This document shows, in pieces, positions 1-8,237 of a stretch of 64,000 nt of DNA. The notes under the pieces were generated by a model. The model saw only the letters and a program-made list of their open reading frames with translations, made no database searches and was not told the DNA's origin. Location: contig LDXR01000006.1 in the NCBI GenBank assembly GCA_001443495.1, positions 1 through 64,000 on the forward strand, in the 5' to 3' direction. Source of the stretch: a candidate division NC10 bacterium CSP1-5. Its GTDB lineage: Bacteria > Methylomirabilota > Methylomirabilia > Methylomirabilales > CSP1-5. Position numbers and translations under genes: made by a program. Position 1 is the stretch's first letter. The number at the start of each line of letters is the position of its first letter.

Positions 1-1
1 G

Positions 2-346
2 GAAGGGTACGCGTTTCATCGGATGGTGGACAAGGATCTCGCGATGCACTGGAACCTGACCCGCCAGGGTGGGCAGGTCGTGGCCGAGGGCTACATCCAG
101 CACATCGGGGGGGTGTATGCCCTTCGGTATACCACGGTGACCCTCGAGGGCCGGGAGGCGGGCGGGAAGCTGGTCAATGAGGCCCAGACCACGCCGAGCC
201 CGAACTGGCTAAAGGACCCCGGGGCCCAAGGGCTGTTCCGCGTGGTCATGCCGCTCAAAGGCCCGGAAGCCGCCTTTGACATGCGGGCCGACTTCCTGAT
301 CGATCCCACCAGACCCGGCGATCGGGGACGCGACTTCAGGAGGTAG
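2..346 (+). CDS. Unrecognised protein, 5'-truncated by the window edge
   Basis: The frame is already open at base 2 and closes at TAG 344-346, giving about 114 visible residues; the true start lies to the left. An internal ATG at 23 has no Shine-Dalgarno (SD) sequence before it, so it is probably not the start. I recognise no family. The visible part is soluble-looking, with no hydrophobic segment long enough to span a membrane, and ends in a basic, Arg-rich tail. It is followed by 267 bp without a gene that holds a phased 8-bp repeat. It could be the C-terminal end of a larger exported or periplasmic protein, but that is only a guess. Confidence 0.55.
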   Translation, partial: EGYAFHRMVDKDLAMHWNLTRQGGQVVAEGYIQHIGGVYALRYTTVTLEGREAGGKLVNEAQTTPSPNWLKDPGAQGLFRVVMPLKGPEAAFDMRADFLIDPTRPGDRGRDFRR

Positions 347-408
347 CGCCGGCATCACCAGCCCGTCTGCCGCAATCCCACCCACATCCGCGCTGTCAGC
401 AATCAGCA

Positions 409-526
409 GCTAGAAGGCTAGTAGGCTGGGATGCTGGAACGCTCGGAGGCGCGCACCCTCGCCGGATCCGAGGACCATTTGTCTTCAGCATTGTAGCCTA
501 CTAGCGTCCAAGCCTTCCAGCCTTCT
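409..526. repeat. Phased 8-bp inverted array (AAGGCT-type)
   Basis: In the gap between the first two genes. In the left arm GCT ends at 411, 419, 427, 435 and 443, an exact 8-bp spacing. In the right arm AGC begins at 487, 495, 503, 511 and 519, again exactly 8 bp. The arms are approximate reverse complements (degenerate AAGGCTNG words against AGCCTTNN words) around a 43-bp spacer, so the locus could fold into a long imperfect cruciform or hairpin. The rest of the 347-613 gap shows nothing else. Confidence 0.85.
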
Positions 527-613
527 CGCCGCTATCAACGGACCGCTCCTCAGCCGGTGAGTATTGGCACAGAACGTGCACCACAAGTACCCCTGGGAAC
601 TTCGACAGTGGGT

Positions 614-1351
614 ATGAATCGCACACAAATTTCTCTCTCCGCCACAGAGGCGGCAGTTACCGGGTATCCCCCGGCAATCAGGCTGCTGACGGTCGGTTGC
701 CTCCTCGTCCTGGCGACAGCCTGCGCCGGCGGGCCTTCTGACGGAAACCTGCGCACCCTCGTCACGGACGAGGAGGAACGAGCCCAGAGCACAGAATTAG
801 AGCGGCGGGCCGCGCGGTTCAGGTGGAATCAGCAGGTGCGGCTCGAGCGGGTGCTCATGCGCGTCCTGCTGGCCGTGCCGGATCCGCCCCCCCTCAGCGC
901 CGAGGTGGCAGGGTGTGATGCGGTGAACGCCTACGTGGGCAAGCGCAAGATCCACGTCTGTCTCGGGATGCTCAGGTTCGTGAAGAGCGACGATGAGCTT
1001 GCGGTGGTCGTGGGCCACGAGCTCGGTCATCTCCCGACCTCCGCCAGTCACGGTCTGGTCGGGGGGGGCCGGCGAGAGGAGGAGCGAGCGGCCGACATTC
1101 GCGGACTGTTGTACGCGCATCGTGCCGGCTACGATATTCGGGCCGGGGCCAAGGTCTTCGAGCGGATGGCGGTCGAGCTGTCTCCCGGCCGGTGGGACAC
1201 GAAGCCGGGGGGGCATCCAAGCCACGCCGAGCGGGTGGTGATGGCCGCAAAGATCGCCCTGCTTCTCGGTCGGGGTGGCACCGAGGGGGATCTGGAGGCG
1301 TGGGTGAACCGGCTCCATCGACTGGTGGGCTCCTTCGACGATCTTCCCTAA
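614..1351 (+). CDS. M48-family metallopeptidase, probable lipoprotein
   Basis: Zinc-dependent endopeptidase. HELGH (residues 135-139, HExxH) supplies two zinc ligands and the catalytic Glu. The downstream EEERAAD segment fits the third ligand of M48 enzymes. The N-terminus has a hydrophobic stretch ending LATAC, a plausible though imperfect lipobox, so the protein is probably anchored in the envelope. At about 245 residues it is a minimal M48 domain without TPRs. The ATG at 614 is chosen; a GTG at 557 in the same frame would add 19 residues before the signal. Family members (BepA/LoiP-like) act in outer-membrane protein quality control; the substrate here is unknown. It stands alone, with repeat-rich gaps on both sides. 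Confidence 0.8.
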   Translation: MNRTQISLSATEAAVTGYPPAIRLLTVGCLLVLATACAGGPSDGNLRTLVTDEEERAQSTELERRAARFRWNQQVRLERVLMRVLLAVPDPPPLSAEVAGCDAVNAYVGKRKIHVCLGMLRFVKSDDELAVVVGHELGHLPTSASHGLVGGGRREEERAADIRGLLYAHRAGYDIRAGAKVFERMAVELSPGRWDTKPGGHPSHAERVVMAAKIALLLGRGGTEGDLEAWVNRLHRLVGSFDDLP

Positions 1352-1382
1352 CGAATCTCTCCTCGCTCTGCGGTATTTCAAA

Positions 1383-1405
1383 CTTCGGACATCGGACCTC
1401 CGGCC
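1383..1405. repeat. Short phased array, GGAC type
   Basis: GGAC words at 1387 and 1394 plus a degenerate unit follow the M48 gene. They match the word used at 1789-1813 and 4254-4277 and are the reverse complement of the GTCCGA word at 4201. Only two clear units are present, so alone this would be weak; the shared word and spacing make it credible. Confidence 0.5.
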
Positions 1406-1520
1406 AAAAGTTCGGGGGGACCTTCCTCGCTGCGCTTCGGCAACGGGTCCTGTCGCTCACCGTCTCGGGAGACATCCTTCGTAGACGGAAAATTCCATGG
1501 GTTGCTGATTCTATTACAAC

Positions 1521-1702
1521 AGCACGCTTGGCCCCTCGCTCCGGGCCTCCCGCGGCGACCCCAATCGGCGACTTACGGCCCGGGTCCCTCCGTGTTCACG
1601 CTCCGTGCAAGGAAGTCGGGCACGGATCGCGCCTCGGTTTCCCAGGCCGCCGCCTGCCGAGGGTCCCCGCCGCTCCCGGCAATGTCGCTCAGGGCCTGCA
1701 CG
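1521..1702. repeat. Interspersed ~180-bp repeat R1, copy 1
   Basis: Aligns along its whole length with 24541-24726 in the same orientation, with only small indels near the left end. The best-conserved core covers roughly 1600-1665. It fills most of the 1352-1909 gap between the M48 gene and the first PAP2 gene. Both copies happen to be open in one + frame, but their differences fall mainly at codon positions 1 and 2 of that frame, which argues against a conserved peptide. A structured RNA or a degenerate mobile repeat is more likely. No terminal inverted repeats or target duplications are obvious. Confidence 0.8.
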
Positions 1703-1788
1703 TGCTGCGTCCGTTGAACAAGCCGCAGAATAGGCGCCCAGGCGAGGAAGGGGTGGATCCTCTCCCCTTCCTCGCCCTTGGCGACACC

Positions 1789-1834
1789 GGACATTGGACG
1801 TCGGACTTCGGACCCTCTCGCGTGAACCCTGAAC
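1789..1834. repeat. Phased 7-bp array, GGAC words then GAAC words
   Basis: GGAC begins at 1789, 1796, 1803 and 1810 (exact 7-bp period). Two GAAC words follow with AA at 1825 and 1832, again 7 bp apart. Two different word families therefore sit side by side upstream of the first PAP2 gene. Confidence 0.75.
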
Positions 1835-1909
1835 CAATAAAGGGTTGGAGACCAGGAGGCGGTGTGGTAGCATACGGCGCTGTCATCTCCGAAGGGGGGC
1901 AGTGCGGCA

Positions 1910-2650
1910 GTGAAGCGAAGGACAATCCAGGTCTCTTCCTGGGGTACGGCGGCGCTTGTCCACCTTGTGGCCTACCTGTGCTTAGCCGCTCTCGTCAAAT
2001 TCAGCGCGCCCTTTTCCGTTGACCGTGCGGCCCGCGACTTCTTTCAGGGGATTCAGGACATCGCGGCGGGCTGGGTGATCAGGGGATGGGCGATCTTCGG
2101 GGACTGGCGGATCTTGACCGTGATGCTCATCCTGGCGAGTCTCGTTCTGTCCCGTGGGATCAAGAGAGATTTCCTCCTCTTTTTTCTCCTTGCCTTGGGG
2201 GGCGGAGGAGCTCTCGGGCAACTCTCCAAGGTCATGGTGGGCAGGCTGCGACCGGGGGATCCCCGGTTCGGGTTCCCGAGCGGGCACACCCTGGCTGCGA
2301 TGGTGACGGTGATCGGGCTCCTGTACTTCGCCTACCGGAGCGGGCTCTTGCGTCGCCCTCTGGGGGTGGCCGGCAGCGCGGCCGGCGGGGTGTTCATCGT
2401 GCTGGGGGTCGGTATCAGTCGCATGTATACAGACAGTCACTGGCTGACCGACGTGATCGGGGGGATCTTGCTCGGCGGGGCCGCGGCCGCGGGGACCGTC
2501 CTTGCCCTTGAGCGCCGCCAGGTCGTTCACGGTTCACAGTTCATGGTTCAGGGACCAGCAGCGGGGAACCCTGAATCACGATCCATGAACCCTGAACCAT
2601 CAACCATGAACCCCCAAGCATCAACCCTAAACCCTAAACGGCTCGACTGA
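1910..2650 (+). CDS. PAP2-superfamily membrane phosphatase with array-encoded tail
   Basis: Integral-membrane acid phosphatase of the PAP2/undecaprenyl-pyrophosphate phosphatase type. The three signature motifs are present: K107-P115 (KVMVGRLRP), PSGHT at 123-127 and the SR..H..D motif at about 170-181. Hydrophobic segments cover roughly 13-30, 68-80, 88-105, 128-142 and 155-170. The GTG start at 1910 follows a G-rich SD (about 1892-1899). Residues 205-246 are odd: they are encoded by a 7-bp-period repeat and read as a seven-residue repeat, each unit starting with Asn-Pro, after the last membrane segment. That tail is probably acquired, not functional. The likely substrate is a lipid diphosphate; specificity cannot be read from sequence. 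Confidence 0.85.
   Translation: MKRRTIQVSSWGTAALVHLVAYLCLAALVKFSAPFSVDRAARDFFQGIQDIAAGWVIRGWAIFGDWRILTVMLILASLVLSRGIKRDFLLFFLLALGGGGALGQLSKVMVGRLRPGDPRFGFPSGHTLAAMVTVIGLLYFAYRSGLLRRPLGVAGSAAGGVFIVLGVGISRMYTDSHWLTDVIGGILLGGAAAAGTVLALERRQVVHGSQFMVQGPAAGNPESRSMNPEPSTMNPQASTLNPKRLD
2524..2640. repeat. Phased 7-bp inverted array (GGTTCAN type) inside a coding 3' end
   Basis: Left arm: TTC at 2526, 2533, 2540 and 2547. Right arm: the AA of GAAC/TAAAC-like words falls on the same 7-bp register at 2567, 2574, 2588, 2595, 2602, 2609, 2616, 2623, 2630 and 2637, with one degenerate unit at 2581. The two arms are inverted relative to each other. The array lies wholly within the PAP2 reading frame and supplies its C-terminal residues and stop region. 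Two further units (AA at 2668 and 2675) lie across the start codon of the next gene. Confidence 0.9.
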
Positions 2651-2664
2651 GCTCGCCGAAGTCC
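2639..2664. repeat. 26-bp interspersed word, copy 1
   Basis: Identical to 61818-61843 except at one base (25 of 26). It begins CGGCTCGACTGAG and ends GCCGAAGTCC. This copy is wedged between the 7-bp array and the GT2 start codon and overlaps the PAP2 stop codon. The partly self-complementary GAGCTC core resembles short GC-rich words seen scattered in many bacterial genomes; no function is evident. Confidence 0.7.
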
Positions 2665-3639
2665 ATGAACCATGAACTTTCTCAATCCATCCCGCTCTCC
2701 CTGGTGATCCCCGTCCTCAACGAAGAGGGGAATCTGCGCCCCCTGGAGAGCGCGATCGGACAGGCGCTGGATCCTCTCGGCCTCGCCTACGAGGTGATCC
2801 TGGTGGACGACGGGAGCACCGACGGAACGCTCGCCGTCGCCCAGGCGATTCAAGCGGGGGATCCACGCTGGGTCATCGTCAGCCTGCGTCGGAACTTTGG
2901 TCAGACGGCCGCCCTCAGTGCCGGCTTCGACCATGCGCGGGGCGAAGTGATCGTGACGCTGGACGGGGACCTGCAGAACGATCCGGCGGATATCCCCACC
3001 CTCCTTGAGCTGGCCAAGGAGTACGATCTGGTGAGCGGCTGGCGGGTGGATCGGAAGGACCCCTTCTGGACTCGCCGTCTTCCCTCCAGGATTGCCAACT
3101 GGGTCATCTCGGCGGTGACAGGCGTGAGGCTCCATGATTACGGGTGTACCCTCAAGGCCTATCGGCGGGAGGTGGTGCGGAACCTGCGACTCTACGGCGA
3201 GATGCACCGTTTCATCCCGGCCGTGGCCAGTTGGATGGGGGTCTCGGTGACCGAGATCAAGGTCCGACATCACCCCAGGCGCATCGGCCGTTCGAAGTAC
3301 ACTCTCGGTCGAATCTTCCGGGTGCTTCTCGATCTGCTCACCGTCAAGTTCCTCCTCAGTTACTCCACCAAACCGATTCAGATCTTCGGCTTGTTGGGGC
3401 TCTTCTCCGGCGTGGCGGGAGGCCTCCTGGGCGTCTACCTCACCCTGCTCAAGCTGACCACGGGGCAAGCCATCGGCAACCGTCCCCTCCTCCTGCTCAG
3501 TGTCCTGCTGGTCATCTTGGGGGTCCAGCTCGTCATCCTGGGGCTCCTCGGCGAGCTTGTGGTCCGGATCTATTACGAGTCGCAGAGTAAGCCCACCTAT
3601 ACCATCCGTCACGTACTTCGCGGTCCGGGTGGGGAGTGA
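2665..3639 (+). CDS. Family 2 glycosyltransferase, polyprenyl-phosphate sugar synthase type
   Basis: Likely transfers a sugar from a nucleotide sugar to a polyprenyl phosphate at the inner face of the cytoplasmic membrane (ArnC/GtrB/DPM1-like). Residues 1-230 are a GT-A catalytic domain with VDDGSTD and the DxD-type DGDLQNDP. Two C-terminal membrane helices (about 232-255 and 270-297) are typical of this subgroup; 324 residues is the normal length. The ATG at 2665 and the first codons (MNHEL) lie in 7-bp repeat units, and no SD precedes it, so the start is uncertain, although the domain begins only about 10 residues later. PAP2 genes on both sides fit lipid-carrier recycling, by inference. 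Confidence 0.88.
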   Translation: MNHELSQSIPLSLVIPVLNEEGNLRPLESAIGQALDPLGLAYEVILVDDGSTDGTLAVAQAIQAGDPRWVIVSLRRNFGQTAALSAGFDHARGEVIVTLDGDLQNDPADIPTLLELAKEYDLVSGWRVDRKDPFWTRRLPSRIANWVISAVTGVRLHDYGCTLKAYRREVVRNLRLYGEMHRFIPAVASWMGVSVTEIKVRHHPRRIGRSKYTLGRIFRVLLDLLTVKFLLSYSTKPIQIFGLLGLFSGVAGGLLGVYLTLLKLTTGQAIGNRPLLLLSVLLVILGVQLVILGLLGELVVRIYYESQSKPTYTIRHVLRGPGGE

Positions 3640-3652
3640 GGCGATAGGCGGG

Positions 3653-4234
3653 ATGGCTGCCCTTGACCTCTTCCTCTTCCGGGCGATCAACAGGGATCTC
3701 AGTAATGCCCTCTTCGATCTCCTGATGCCGGCCATTACCGATCCCGAGCCCTTTCTCGTCCCGTTTGCGGGTGCGGGAATCGCGCTCCTCGTCTGGGGAG
3801 GCCGGAAGGGACGGCTCGCGGTCGTGACGGCCCTGGTGTTGCTCTTCGTGTCCAATGCGGCGAATGAACTGGTCAAGTTCTGGATCCAGCGGCCCCGTCC
3901 CTGTCAGGCCCTGGAGGCTGTCCGGCTCCTCGTCGGCTGCACTCACTCCCTCTCGTTTCCCTCGAGTCACGCCGCGAACATCACCGCTCAGGCCCTCCTT
4001 TTCGCCTCCCTCTATCGACCGTTGGCCTTCCCGCTCTTCCTGGTGGCTGCCCTGGTAGGATACTCGAGAGTCTATGTCGGGGTTCACTATCCCGCCGACG
4101 TGGCCGGCGGGGTCCTCGTGGGCCTGATCGCTGCTGCCGTCTTTATCCGCCTCGCGCGGGAAGTCGAGGGCCGCCTCGGCCTGCAGCAGAACAGCGAGAT
4201 GTCCGAGGTCCGAGGTCCGAAGTCCGAGGTCTAG
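3653..4234 (+). CDS. PAP2-superfamily membrane phosphatase (second)
   Basis: A 193-residue PAP2 protein with KFWIQRPRP, PSSHAAN and SRVYVGVHYPADVAGG as motifs 1-3. Hydrophobic helices flank the motifs, as in BcrC/YbjG/LpxE relatives. It probably removes phosphate from a lipid diphosphate at the periplasmic face. The ATG at 3653 lies 11 bp after the GT2 stop, so the two are probably cotranscribed. The last residues (about MSEVRGPKSEV) come from a GTCCGA-type 7-bp array that runs up to the TAG at 4232. This is the second PAP2 gene in the cluster whose 3' end is made of repeat. Distinguishing a carrier-lipid phosphatase from a lipid A phosphatase is not possible here. Confidence 0.85.
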   Translation: MAALDLFLFRAINRDLSNALFDLLMPAITDPEPFLVPFAGAGIALLVWGGRKGRLAVVTALVLLFVSNAANELVKFWIQRPRPCQALEAVRLLVGCTHSLSFPSSHAANITAQALLFASLYRPLAFPLFLVAALVGYSRVYVGVHYPADVAGGVLVGLIAAAVFIRLAREVEGRLGLQQNSEMSEVRGPKSEV

Positions 4235-4280
4235 TGCGCTGGTTCTTTCTCCAGACGTCGGACTTCGCACTTCGGACGTC
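4201..4280. repeat. Phased 7-bp inverted array (GTCCGAN type)
   Basis: Left arm: TCC at 4202, 4209, 4216 and 4223 with a decayed unit at 4230, all 7 bp apart, inside the end of the second PAP2 gene. Right arm: GAC at 4254, 4261 and 4275 with a degenerate unit at 4268, the inverted word in the same period. The spacer is about 20 bp. The same word family occurs at 1387, 1789 and 8915. Confidence 0.9.
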
Positions 4281-4380
4281 ATTGGAGTTGAACCCGACCA
4301 TCTCCTATGCTATCGTGGACGGCGTTCGCCCGCGCGGCCGTAAGGCTCCGTGGGCGGCGTCCCCTTCAGGAGCAGGCCCC

Positions 4381-5358
4381 GTGTTGCGTGAGCTGGTTTT
4401 CGCCCCCGTAGCCGAGAAGCTCGCCGAGGTCGAGCGCCGGATTCAGGTGAAGATCTCGAGCCGGGCCGATCTCATCTCAGAAGTGACGAACTACGTGCTC
4501 GGGGGCGGTGGAAAACGGGTGCGCCCCGGTCTCCTCCTCCTCTCCGCCCGGATGTGCGGGTACGACGGGGGGGAGCGGGACGTGGATCTGGCGGTGGTGG
4601 CGGAGTTCATGCACGCGGCGACCCTGATCCATGACGACATCATCGATAACGCCCAAAAGCGTCGGGGGCGGCCGTCGGCGCCCGCGCGGTGGGGGCCCCA
4701 CGTCTCGGTCCTGGCTGGCGACTTTCTCTACTCGCACTCGATCCAGCGGCTGGTATGCGACGGCGACTTTCAGGTGCTGAAGGCCTTCGCGGACGCCACC
4801 GTGGCCATGACCGAAGGGGAGATCCTGGAGCTGCGGTGGCATCGGAATCCCGATGTGCTCCACCAGGACTATCTCACGATCATCACCTGCAAGACGGCGG
4901 CCCTCTTCTCCGCGGCGTGCCGGAGCGGGGCATTGATCGCCGGGGTGGACGAAACCCGGGTGGAGGCCCTCACGGAGTTCGGCCTCAACCTGGGGATCGG
5001 CTTTCAACTGGTGGACGATGCCCTGGACTTTGCGGCGAGCGAAGAGATGCTGGGGAAACCGGTCGGCAATGACCTGGTGGAGGGCAAGGTCACCTATCCG
5101 TTGATCTACGTCCTCCATCAGGATCACAGCCCCGAGCGCGATCACATCCGCCGCCTCCTGTCCAATGGACAGCTGCATGAGGCTGATGTGGAGCGGATTC
5201 GTCGGTATGTGACGGAGGGGGGTGGGGTCTTGGCGTCGGTGGAGGAGGCGAGGAGGTACCTGAGGAAGGCGCGACAGCAGCTGGTCCCCTTTCCCGATAC
5301 CGTCGCCCGGCGGTCGCTCGAGATGTTGGTCGATTTCATCGTCGAGCGGAAATGGTGA
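4381..5358 (+). CDS. ispB: Polyprenyl diphosphate synthase (octaprenyl-type)
   Basis: Trans-prenyltransferase that condenses isopentenyl diphosphate onto an allylic primer to make the long isoprenoid chain of quinones. Both aspartate-rich motifs are intact: DDIID at 85-89 and DDALD at 212-216. The GGGGKRVRP segment near residue 40 is the conserved substrate-binding Lys/Arg region. The GTG at 4381 is preferred: AGGAGC lies just upstream and the product starts at the usual position, 325 residues. The frame is open back to 4234, but that part overlaps the phased array and has no family counterpart. It overlaps the next gene by 7 bp. Chain length cannot be read securely from sequence. Confidence 0.9.
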   Translation: MLRELVFAPVAEKLAEVERRIQVKISSRADLISEVTNYVLGGGGKRVRPGLLLLSARMCGYDGGERDVDLAVVAEFMHAATLIHDDIIDNAQKRRGRPSAPARWGPHVSVLAGDFLYSHSIQRLVCDGDFQVLKAFADATVAMTEGEILELRWHRNPDVLHQDYLTIITCKTAALFSAACRSGALIAGVDETRVEALTEFGLNLGIGFQLVDDALDFAASEEMLGKPVGNDLVEGKVTYPLIYVLHQDHSPERDHIRRLLSNGQLHEADVERIRRYVTEGGGVLASVEEARRYLRKARQQLVPFPDTVARRSLEMLVDFIVERKW

Positions 5359-6353
5359 CGAACGAGGTCGCCGTGTCAACCAAGCGAGTGCTGATCGTCA
5401 AGCTGAGCTCTCTGGGGGATCTCGTCCATGCGCTCCCCACGATCCGCTGCCTCAGGGTAGGCCTGCCCGCCACCATCACCTGGGTCGTGAATGCGGTGTA
5501 CGCGCCGCTCCTTAGGTATGCGGCGGACGTGGATGAGGTCGTCCCCTTCGATCGCCAGCGCCCCCTCAGGGGTCTCTGGCAGGTGATCCGGCAGCTGCGG
5601 AAGAGGGAGTTCGATCTCGTGATTGACCTGACCGGCCTATTCAAGAGTGCCCTCATCAGCCGGCTAGCGCGAGGGCGACTCTGCCTCGGTCCCTCGTATG
5701 CCCGGGAGCTCGCCTGGCTCTTCTACCATCGGCAAGTCGGATCGAAGGATCTCAATCGTCATGCGGTAGAACGGTATCTTGACGTGGTACGGGCGCTCCA
5801 GGTTCAGGACGGGGATCGGGTCTTCCCTCTCGCGTTCCCGTCTTGGGTCCCCGCCGAGGACGGAACGAGGCCGGTCGTGGTCTTGATTCCCAGCGCCCGA
5901 TGGCACAGCAAGCTGTGGCCGGCAGCCTCCTTCGCCGAGCTGGCAGATCGGCTGCGCCGGGACGGGGTGCAGGTCGTCCTGGTGGGGGGTGAGCTGCCGG
6001 GCGGTGAAGACCCCCTGGCCAGGGTCGAGGGGATCATGGATCTCCGCGGGAGGACGTCCCTGCCGGAGCTCGGAGGGATCCTGCAGCGGGCCGATCTCAT
6101 CGTTGCCAACGACACGGGTCCCATGCATCTCGCCGCCGCGCTCGGCCGCCGGGTGATCGCCCTCATGGGACCGACCGATCCCAGCCGGACGGGCCCATAC
6201 GGGACAGGCCATCGGGTCCTTTCCACCCGGCCACCCTGCAGTCCCTGCTTCTCCAAGGTCTGCCGGAACCCGGCCGGACAGATCTGCCTGCAGGACCTCC
6301 GCCCGGCTGAGGTCTACGCCACTGCTGCGGATATGCTGAACACCCCTCCATGA
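5352..6353 (+). CDS. Family 9 glycosyltransferase (heptosyltransferase-like)
   Basis: GT-B enzyme of the WaaC/WaaF/RfaQ family that adds ADP-heptose-derived sugars to the LPS inner core on the cytoplasmic side. The N-terminal [17 protein letters not shown] segment (about residues 13-29) and the C-terminal [14 protein letters not shown] donor-site signature are typical. The Cys-rich CSPC...CRNP segment near the C-terminus is also common in GT9. It overlaps the synthase upstream and shares ATGA with lepA downstream. With lpxC at 34.6 kb it supports an LPS-bearing outer membrane. Acceptor position (heptose I or II) is not resolved. Confidence 0.88.
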   Translation: MVTNEVAVSTKRVLIVKLSSLGDLVHALPTIRCLRVGLPATITWVVNAVYAPLLRYAADVDEVVPFDRQRPLRGLWQVIRQLRKREFDLVIDLTGLFKSALISRLARGRLCLGPSYARELAWLFYHRQVGSKDLNRHAVERYLDVVRALQVQDGDRVFPLAFPSWVPAEDGTRPVVVLIPSARWHSKLWPAASFAELADRLRRDGVQVVLVGGELPGGEDPLARVEGIMDLRGRTSLPELGGILQRADLIVANDTGPMHLAAALGRRVIALMGPTDPSRTGPYGTGHRVLSTRPPCSPCFSKVCRNPAGQICLQDLRPAEVYATAADMLNTPP

Positions 6354-8197
6354 GTCATGACCCGAAAACCATCCGGAACTTCTCCATCATCGCCCACATC
6401 GACCACGGAAAGTCCACCCTGGCCGATCGACTCCTGGAGTACACCGGGACCGTGCCGGCGTCGAAGATGCGGGAGCAGGTCCTGGACCAGATGGAACTGG
6501 AGCGGGAACGGGGAATCACCATCAAGGCCAAGGCGGTCCGGCTGCGGTATGAGTCGCGGGAGGGGACATCGTACCTCCTCAACCTGATTGACACGCCGGG
6601 ACATGTCGATTTCACCTACGAGGTCTCCCGGGCCCTGAGCGCTTGCGAGGGGGCCCTCCTGGTCGTCGATGCCGCTCAGGGGGTGCAGGCGCAGACCCTC
6701 GCCAACCTCCACCTGGCTCTGGAGCACGACCTCGCCGTCATCCCGGTGATCAACAAGATCGACCTTCCCATCGCCGATGTCGCCGCCGTCAGGCAACAGA
6801 TGGAGGAGACTCACCTGATCGATACCTCGGGGACGATCCTCTGTAGCGCCAAGGAGGGGATCGGGACTCGGGAGGTCTTCGAGGCGATCGTTGCATCCAT
6901 TCCCCCACCGCAGGGGGATGCGAAGGCACCGCTGAAGGCCCTGGTCTTTGATTCCTGGTTTGATCCCTTCCACGGCGTGGTTGCGATGATCCGTGTCGTG
7001 GACGGATCTGTCCAGCCGGGGCTCTCCATCACCCTGATGGCGACCGGGGCGACGTTCGCGGTGAGCCAGGTTGGCGTCTTTTCCCCGGAGATGCAGCCGG
7101 TGGCGATGCTCCGGGCAGGAGAGGTCGGGTATTGCATGGCGGGCATGAAGGATGTCCGTCAGGTCCGGGTGGGGGATACCATTACCGAGGCGGACCGACC
7201 GGTCTCGACCCCTCTGCCGGGATTTCGGGAAGTGCGGCCGATGGTCTTCGCCGGGCTCTATCCGGTAGATGGGGGTGAGTACCTTCGGCTAAAGGACGCC
7301 TTGGAGAAGTTGCGGCTTAACGATTCGGCCTTCACCGTGGACCCGGAGAGCTCGGCAGCTTTAGGATTCGGCTTCCGGTGTGGGTTCCTGGGACTGCTTC
7401 ACCTCGAAATCGTCCAGGAGCGATTAGAGCGGGAGTTCGATCTCGAACTCTTGACCACCGCCCCGACGGTTGTCTATCGGATCCGGCTCACGGACGGGAG
7501 GACGCTCGAGATAGATAACCCCTCCCGTCTCCCCTCCCGCGAGCGTGTGTCCGCCATCGAAGAACCGTACATCCGGGCCGTGATCATGGCCCCCGGGGAG
7601 CATATCGGTCCTATCCTCGCCCTCTGCCAGGAGAAGCGGGGGGTTCGGGTGGGTCTGGAATACCTCCAGGAGCGCCGCGCCGTCCTTACCTACGATCTCC
7701 CTCTGGCCGGGGTCGTCCTCGATTTCTACGACCGGCTCAAATCGCTAACGCGGGGGTACGGCTCGCTGGATTATGAGCTGATCGACTACCGGGAGGGGGA
7801 CCTGGTGAAGCTCGACATCCTGGTGAACGGGGAGCCGGTGGATGCCCTGTCTGCCATCGTCGAGCGGGATCAGGCCTATCAGCAGGGACGGCAGCTCGTG
7901 GCCAGACTCCGCGAGCTCATCCCCCGACAGCTCTTTGAGGTTGTGCTGCAGGCTGCGATCGGGGGCAAGGTCATCGCCCGGGAGAGCATCAAGCCCCTTC
8001 GCAAACAGGTCACTGCCCACTTGTACGGGGGCGATGTCACCCGAAAGCGAAAGCTCTTGGAGCGGCAGAAGGAGGGGAAGAAGCGGATGAAGCAGCTGGG
8101 CCGCGTGGAGATTCCCCAGGAGGCCTTCATGGCCGTTCTGAATATCCGGGGGGAACAGGGTCGGCTTCGGGGGGCACGGCGGTCTGGCGAGGACTAG
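6350..8197 (+). CDS. lepA: Elongation factor 4 (LepA), ribosome back-translocase GTPase
   Basis: Translation GTPase of 615 residues, the usual length. G1 AHIDHGKST (about 14-22), the G2 region with [11 protein letters not shown]3 DTPGHVDF and G4 NKID are intact. The C-terminal half has the LepA-specific domain, with the [19 protein letters not shown] stretch, in place of EF-G domain IV. LepA acts on stalled or mistranslocated ribosomes and affects initiation. The start ATG overlaps the GT9 stop by 4 bp, and lepB follows after 40 bp; lepA-lepB is a widely conserved pair. Confidence 0.97.
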   Translation: MSHDPKTIRNFSIIAHIDHGKSTLADRLLEYTGTVPASKMREQVLDQMELERERGITIKAKAVRLRYESREGTSYLLNLIDTPGHVDFTYEVSRALSACEGALLVVDAAQGVQAQTLANLHLALEHDLAVIPVINKIDLPIADVAAVRQQMEETHLIDTSGTILCSAKEGIGTREVFEAIVASIPPPQGDAKAPLKALVFDSWFDPFHGVVAMIRVVDGSVQPGLSITLMATGATFAVSQVGVFSPEMQPVAMLRAGEVGYCMAGMKDVRQVRVGDTITEADRPVSTPLPGFREVRPMVFAGLYPVDGGEYLRLKDALEKLRLNDSAFTVDPESSAALGFGFRCGFLGLLHLEIVQERLEREFDLELLTTAPTVVYRIRLTDGRTLEIDNPSRLPSRERVSAIEEPYIRAVIMAPGEHIGPILALCQEKRGVRVGLEYLQERRAVLTYDLPLAGVVLDFYDRLKSLTRGYGSLDYELIDYREGDLVKLDILVNGEPVDALSAIVERDQAYQQGRQLVARLRELIPRQLFEVVLQAAIGGKVIARESIKPLRKQVTAHLYGGDVTRKRKLLERQKEGKKRMKQLGRVEIPQEAFMAVLNIRGEQGRLRGARRSGED

Positions 8198-8237
8198 GAT
8201 AGAGCGACATGCTGCGCATGGCCCATGAGAGCATAAG

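Noticed and set aside
1502-1717. Conserved small protein in repeat R1 (matching frame at 24507-24743)
   Set aside because: The two peptides look alike, but nucleotide differences between copies fall mainly on codon positions 1 and 2, opposite to what purifying selection on this frame would give; no SD or start is shared.
4234-4380. N-terminal extension of the polyprenyl synthase
   Set aside because: The open region overlaps the GTCCGA array and has no counterpart in the family; GTG 4381 with AGGAGC upstream gives the normal length.
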